Source: Cryptomeria japonica (taxonomy: Eukaryota > Streptophyta > Pinopsida > Cupressales > Cupressaceae). Taken from it: a DNA stretch of 64,000 nucleotides. The notes below the pieces were generated by a model. The model had not been told where the DNA came from and did not search any database. It saw only the letters and a list, made by a program, of their open reading frames with translations. Where the stretch lies: assembly GCF_030272615.1 (NCBI RefSeq), contig NC_081414.1, positions 233,666,733-233,730,732 of the forward strand, given 5' to 3'. Each line of letters starts with the position of its first letter. Position 1 is the stretch's first letter. The position numbers were made by a program, and so were the translations under genes. Below, piece by piece: positions 61,014 to 64,000 of the stretch.

Positions 61014-62160
61014 TGTTACGACCAATATGGAAAGCTAATGTAGTAAGAGGGGAGGGGTGAATCAGTACTCCAAAACTTTTCTTTGATAATAACCTTACTA
61101 TTATGCATAGACAGAATAGTGCAGTAACATAAAATAAAACTAAAATCAACAAATAACAATCATACATGATTCACTCCATAACACATATATTTTGGTCACG
61201 CATAAACTCTTGGTTAGAGAGAAAAACTGCGGTGGGGATGGCACCCACAACTTCACTACTGCAATAATAAAGAATGCTCGGTTAGAGCTACTTTTAGCTA
61301 TTTCTAATAGCTTGCCCTATTAGGAGTATCAAGATCAGTTAGATCTACCTTACTAAAGGATTTTACAACACTATATAAGTGTAGCACCTGGTTAAAGGAT
61401 TTACAATTTATAGACTTGGTTAGAGTCTTTTACCCTATTAAAGGTTTCTCTTACAACTTCAAAATAATACAATAAAATCATTACAAATATCTGCAGCTTT
61501 ACATCTGAAATGCTAAAGCAGATTCTATGTGCTTTGAATAATATTACCTAGCTTGTAGCATACCTCAATAACCCATAATGAAACTCGGTAAACCGTTCTG
61601 TTTACTTTGTTCTTCGATTGTTCACTGATAACCTTTTTAGTGACCTCTCTGTGTCTCTGTAACAGTCTTCCTTCATGCATACGCACTGTTGTTTTTTCTA
61701 ACCCTAGAATCATGTTGTATAAATAGATCTCTTACAACGGTCATTTAATTCATTGCTTCGATCTTATAAAAGATTATTCGAATGAATGACTAAACAAAAT
61801 ATCTCATTGGTTAGATTGACCTTGTAATCATACACAATCTCCTAGTGCAATTTCCAATGCAAAAACGGTTAGATGTGCCTCGATGTTGTAACACGTTTTC
61901 ATGTGCATGTCCAGGTTCAATGTATATGGTAAAACGTTTCACTCGGTGAGTTAACTTTACCACTCGGTAGCCATGAAACTTTACTCAGTAAACAGCTCAA
62001 TGAATATTGCGTTCTGTGACTGCTTTCTTTTGTAACCAACTAGACTGTTCATACCAACTTCTCTGTGTGTATCGACTGCATGATTCGGTAATATTAACTG
62101 ACTAGAATATATAGTATGACTTTGGATATGAAACTAATGGCAATTTGATAAGTAGTAACA
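61014..62160 (-). repeat. Element E shared LTR (5' LTR of unit 1, 3' LTR of unit 2)
   Basis: 1147 bp, close to 54289-55456. It has a primer site on its left (61000-61013) and a polypurine tract on its right (62161), so it serves two interiors. The hairpin complement is at 61198-61234. Confidence 0.92.
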
Positions 62161-64000
62161 ATCTCCCCTTTTGACAATAGTTGAGATGTTTACCAAAAAC
62201 TACTTACAAAGTCATAACTCAAAAACTATATACTTGACAAAATGACTATACTTGACAATATATACAATAGTCAATAAAATAGTATATGCAGATATACTCC
62301 CCTTATCATTATTTTGTACATAACTCTAAATTTTGCATGTTCGGTTATGTTCTGTACTTGTGTGCTCTGAATGCTCTGTATATTTTTCTCGGTATACTCC
62401 CCTTGTATACAATACTCAAAATTGTGTTAACAAAACTATATTACTCTCCAAATGTAGAATTACTCCCCATTTTTGACAAACATGAAAAACTTAATTTCCA
62501 TCCGGAGGTGGTAACTGATCAAAAATAGTCTTATACTTGGTCCGGGCATTGGTGAGGGCGACTGAGAGTGAGTCCTTGACACTTTCCATTAATGAGTTTT
62601 GTGCTTGAATATCAGATAAGAGTGATATCAAGCCATCAAGAATGCTTCCCTCTTGTGTAGTTGATAAGCATGTAGCTCGGTTGAGTTGTTCCTATACTGA
62701 TGAGAGATGAGGAAGGAATAATGTTTGAAGGGTCATTATATCCATCCTAATTTTATGCTCTTCATTCCTCAGTTCCAACTGTTGATCCATGAGTTGTTGT
62801 AGCTTTTTGTAAAAATTCTGAACTGAAGTAGGCTCAGTGGTCAACTTAGATGAGAGATCGGTGATCTCTTTCTCAATTGCATCAGTTTTATTTTTGATAT
62901 CTTTAATAAATAAAGAAAATGTACACAATTTTTGGAATAAATAAAGAATGTGCTTGAGTTGAGGGGACAACTCAGCAATGAATTTGACAAGTTTTACCTT
63001 GCCAATAGCAATTTATTTTTGTACTTCCTCTATCATTTTTGTTGTAAGCTCTTTATCCTTCAGCTTGCTTAAGTACTCAGATGCATCAACCCCAGATGTT
63101 TCAATCTGATTGAGGAGTTCATCCAACTGAATATGGATGGCTGCATCGGTTGACACTGTTGCTGATGGTAGCATATATGTTAGTAGTGTCCTAACCTTCT
63201 GAAGTACTTTATTCTTTTTCTGTATGGCCAGTTGCTTCTCCTAATCGGCCTTTGCTTTGCATAGTTCACCGAATTCAGTGAGTGCTTGCCCTTTTAATTT
63301 GGAAATGTCTACATTGGGAAACACGATCGGTTTAGATAAGTCAAATTTAAAACCATGCTTTCTCACCTTCTTTTCTTTTCCTTTGGTCTGTGGCACTAAG
63401 ACAAGTGCATGTGAGGCTTGCTGACCCTCGGTATGTTGCTCGGTAGATGCAACACTTTGGTTTGTTCTTGTAGCAATTGCAGTGTCTTTGTTTGGCTCGG
63501 TGCTAGGGGTCTCAGTTGTAATATTTGTAGTGCTTGTCTATGCTTGAGACGTCTGATCTTTGGTTGTGTCACCTGCAGCTTCAGATTTGTTGCCTTTCGT
63601 AGCTTGCTCAGTATCCTTGGGAGCTTCGGTTGAGACTAGTGGCTTCATCGGTGGATAAGGCTGAACTTGTTTTAAGACAGATTCACTAGAGACAATTTTT
63701 GCATAAGTGGCGCCTTCAATCATTTCCTGCTCCGGTGCTGCTTCATCCATTACATCTTCATCAATTTGTATAGTGTCAACCAGGTCTGGACCTTGCTCGG
63801 TGACATCTGGATCTTGCTCGGTGACATCAACAATTTCAAATTGAGATTGTTCACCAACATCCTTTTGTTTGAAGATCTCCTGCCACTTGGCTTTAGTCTC
63901 ATTCTCCACATCAATATATAGCCCATTCATCAATTTTAAGGCTCTCTGTTTCACAAGAAATTTAGAATTGTATGTTGTCAGATGCTCCTTGATTTCAGCT
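62161..64000 (-). mobile_element. Element E second unit, 3' end of the interior (runs off the window)
   Basis: It matches 55457-57340 with scattered substitutions and lacks about 44 bp present near 55762-55805. The polypurine tract complement ATCTCCCCTTTT is at 62161-62172. Confidence 0.92.
62491..64000 (-). pseudogene. Element E ORF2, second copy, C-terminal part
   Basis: Same register and end (TAA at 62491) as 55831-57340. The stops near 63538, 63242 and 62696 match unit 1 stops at 56878, 56582 and 56036. The stop seen near 55937 in unit 1 is a Ser codon here, and the unit 1 TAG near 56134 is a sense codon here. A new stop lies near 63012. No new domains. Confidence 0.82.

Larger units (their letters stand above)
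54289..62160 (-). mobile_element. Element E: non-autonomous LTR retrotransposon, first unit of a tandem array
   Basis: LTRs at 54289-55456 and 61014-62160 have the polypurine complement inside the left one and the primer site complement inside the right one, so it reads right to left. The interior has ORF1 (59614-60951) and ORF2 (55831-59199) of the A/B/D type, both long and in single registers, and no pol. To the right of the 61014-62160 LTR there is no target duplication; a second interior begins at once (62161-64000). Confidence 0.93.

Noticed and set aside
61014-61167. N-terminal extension of element E ORF1 into the LTR
   Set aside because: The open frame upstream of 60951 runs through the primer site and LTR; the ATG at 60951 is the first inside the element interior and fits the starts of A and B.

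Overview
This window is repeat-filled plant nuclear DNA with no recognisable host gene, rRNA, tRNA or CRISPR array. Old, decayed, nested LTR retrotransposons with tRNA-Met-type primer sites, Ty1/copia pol, L1-type LINE debris, a TRIM-like element and long microsatellites point to a very large plant genome. A gymnosperm (conifer-like) source is my best guess. That is inference from the slow-decay repeat landscape, not from a diagnostic gene.

Layout. 1-6605: element A, an LTR retrotransposon whose 5' LTR is cut by the window edge. 7112-14755: element B, complete, with LTRs of about 1.18 kb and a 5-bp target duplication (TACCT). 14756-18556: unclassified sequence, LINE-derived repeats and an A-rich tract. 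18557-31286: element C, a decayed Ty1/copia element (gag, protease, integrase, reverse transcriptase, RNase H). Its reverse transcriptase gene is split by element D (22294-28971, minus strand, target duplication ATGCA). About 30910-36390 and 36603-47046 are two copies of a segmental duplication made of the C LTR end, LINE debris and roughly 300-bp tandem repeats. The second copy carries element F (39357-44323), with LTR-type ends and one 1050-codon minus-strand frame; the first copy preserves the empty site. 47050-52270: an L1-type LINE split by a 3.27-kb inverted dimer of a TRIM-like element (48327-51596, target duplication GACTT). 53249-54288: about 700 bp of GA microsatellite, then a degenerate palindromic repeat. 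54289-64000: element E (minus strand) as LTR-internal-LTR-internal, a head-to-tail array sharing an LTR.

Main observation. A, B, D and E are non-autonomous. None has protease, integrase, reverse transcriptase or RNase H, but all four keep the same two-gene plan. ORF1 (about 410-450 codons) is a coiled coil, then a short Gly/Glu/Ser motif, then several CCHC zinc knuckles. ORF2 (about 1050-1120 codons) is a colinear protein family I do not recognise. The 340-415 bp between the genes is not simply junk: each copy has, in the same order, a GCATTTA-type box, a TATA-like TAAAAG box and an AGGTATTT motif before the ORF2 ATG. This suggests a separate ORF2 transcript. LTR ends, an LTR hairpin, PBS and polypurine context are shared with copia element C, so copia-type enzymes are the likely mobilisers in trans. 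Element F carries a third long protein not obviously related to ORF2. Almost every frame is broken by nonsense changes, with TAG over-represented.
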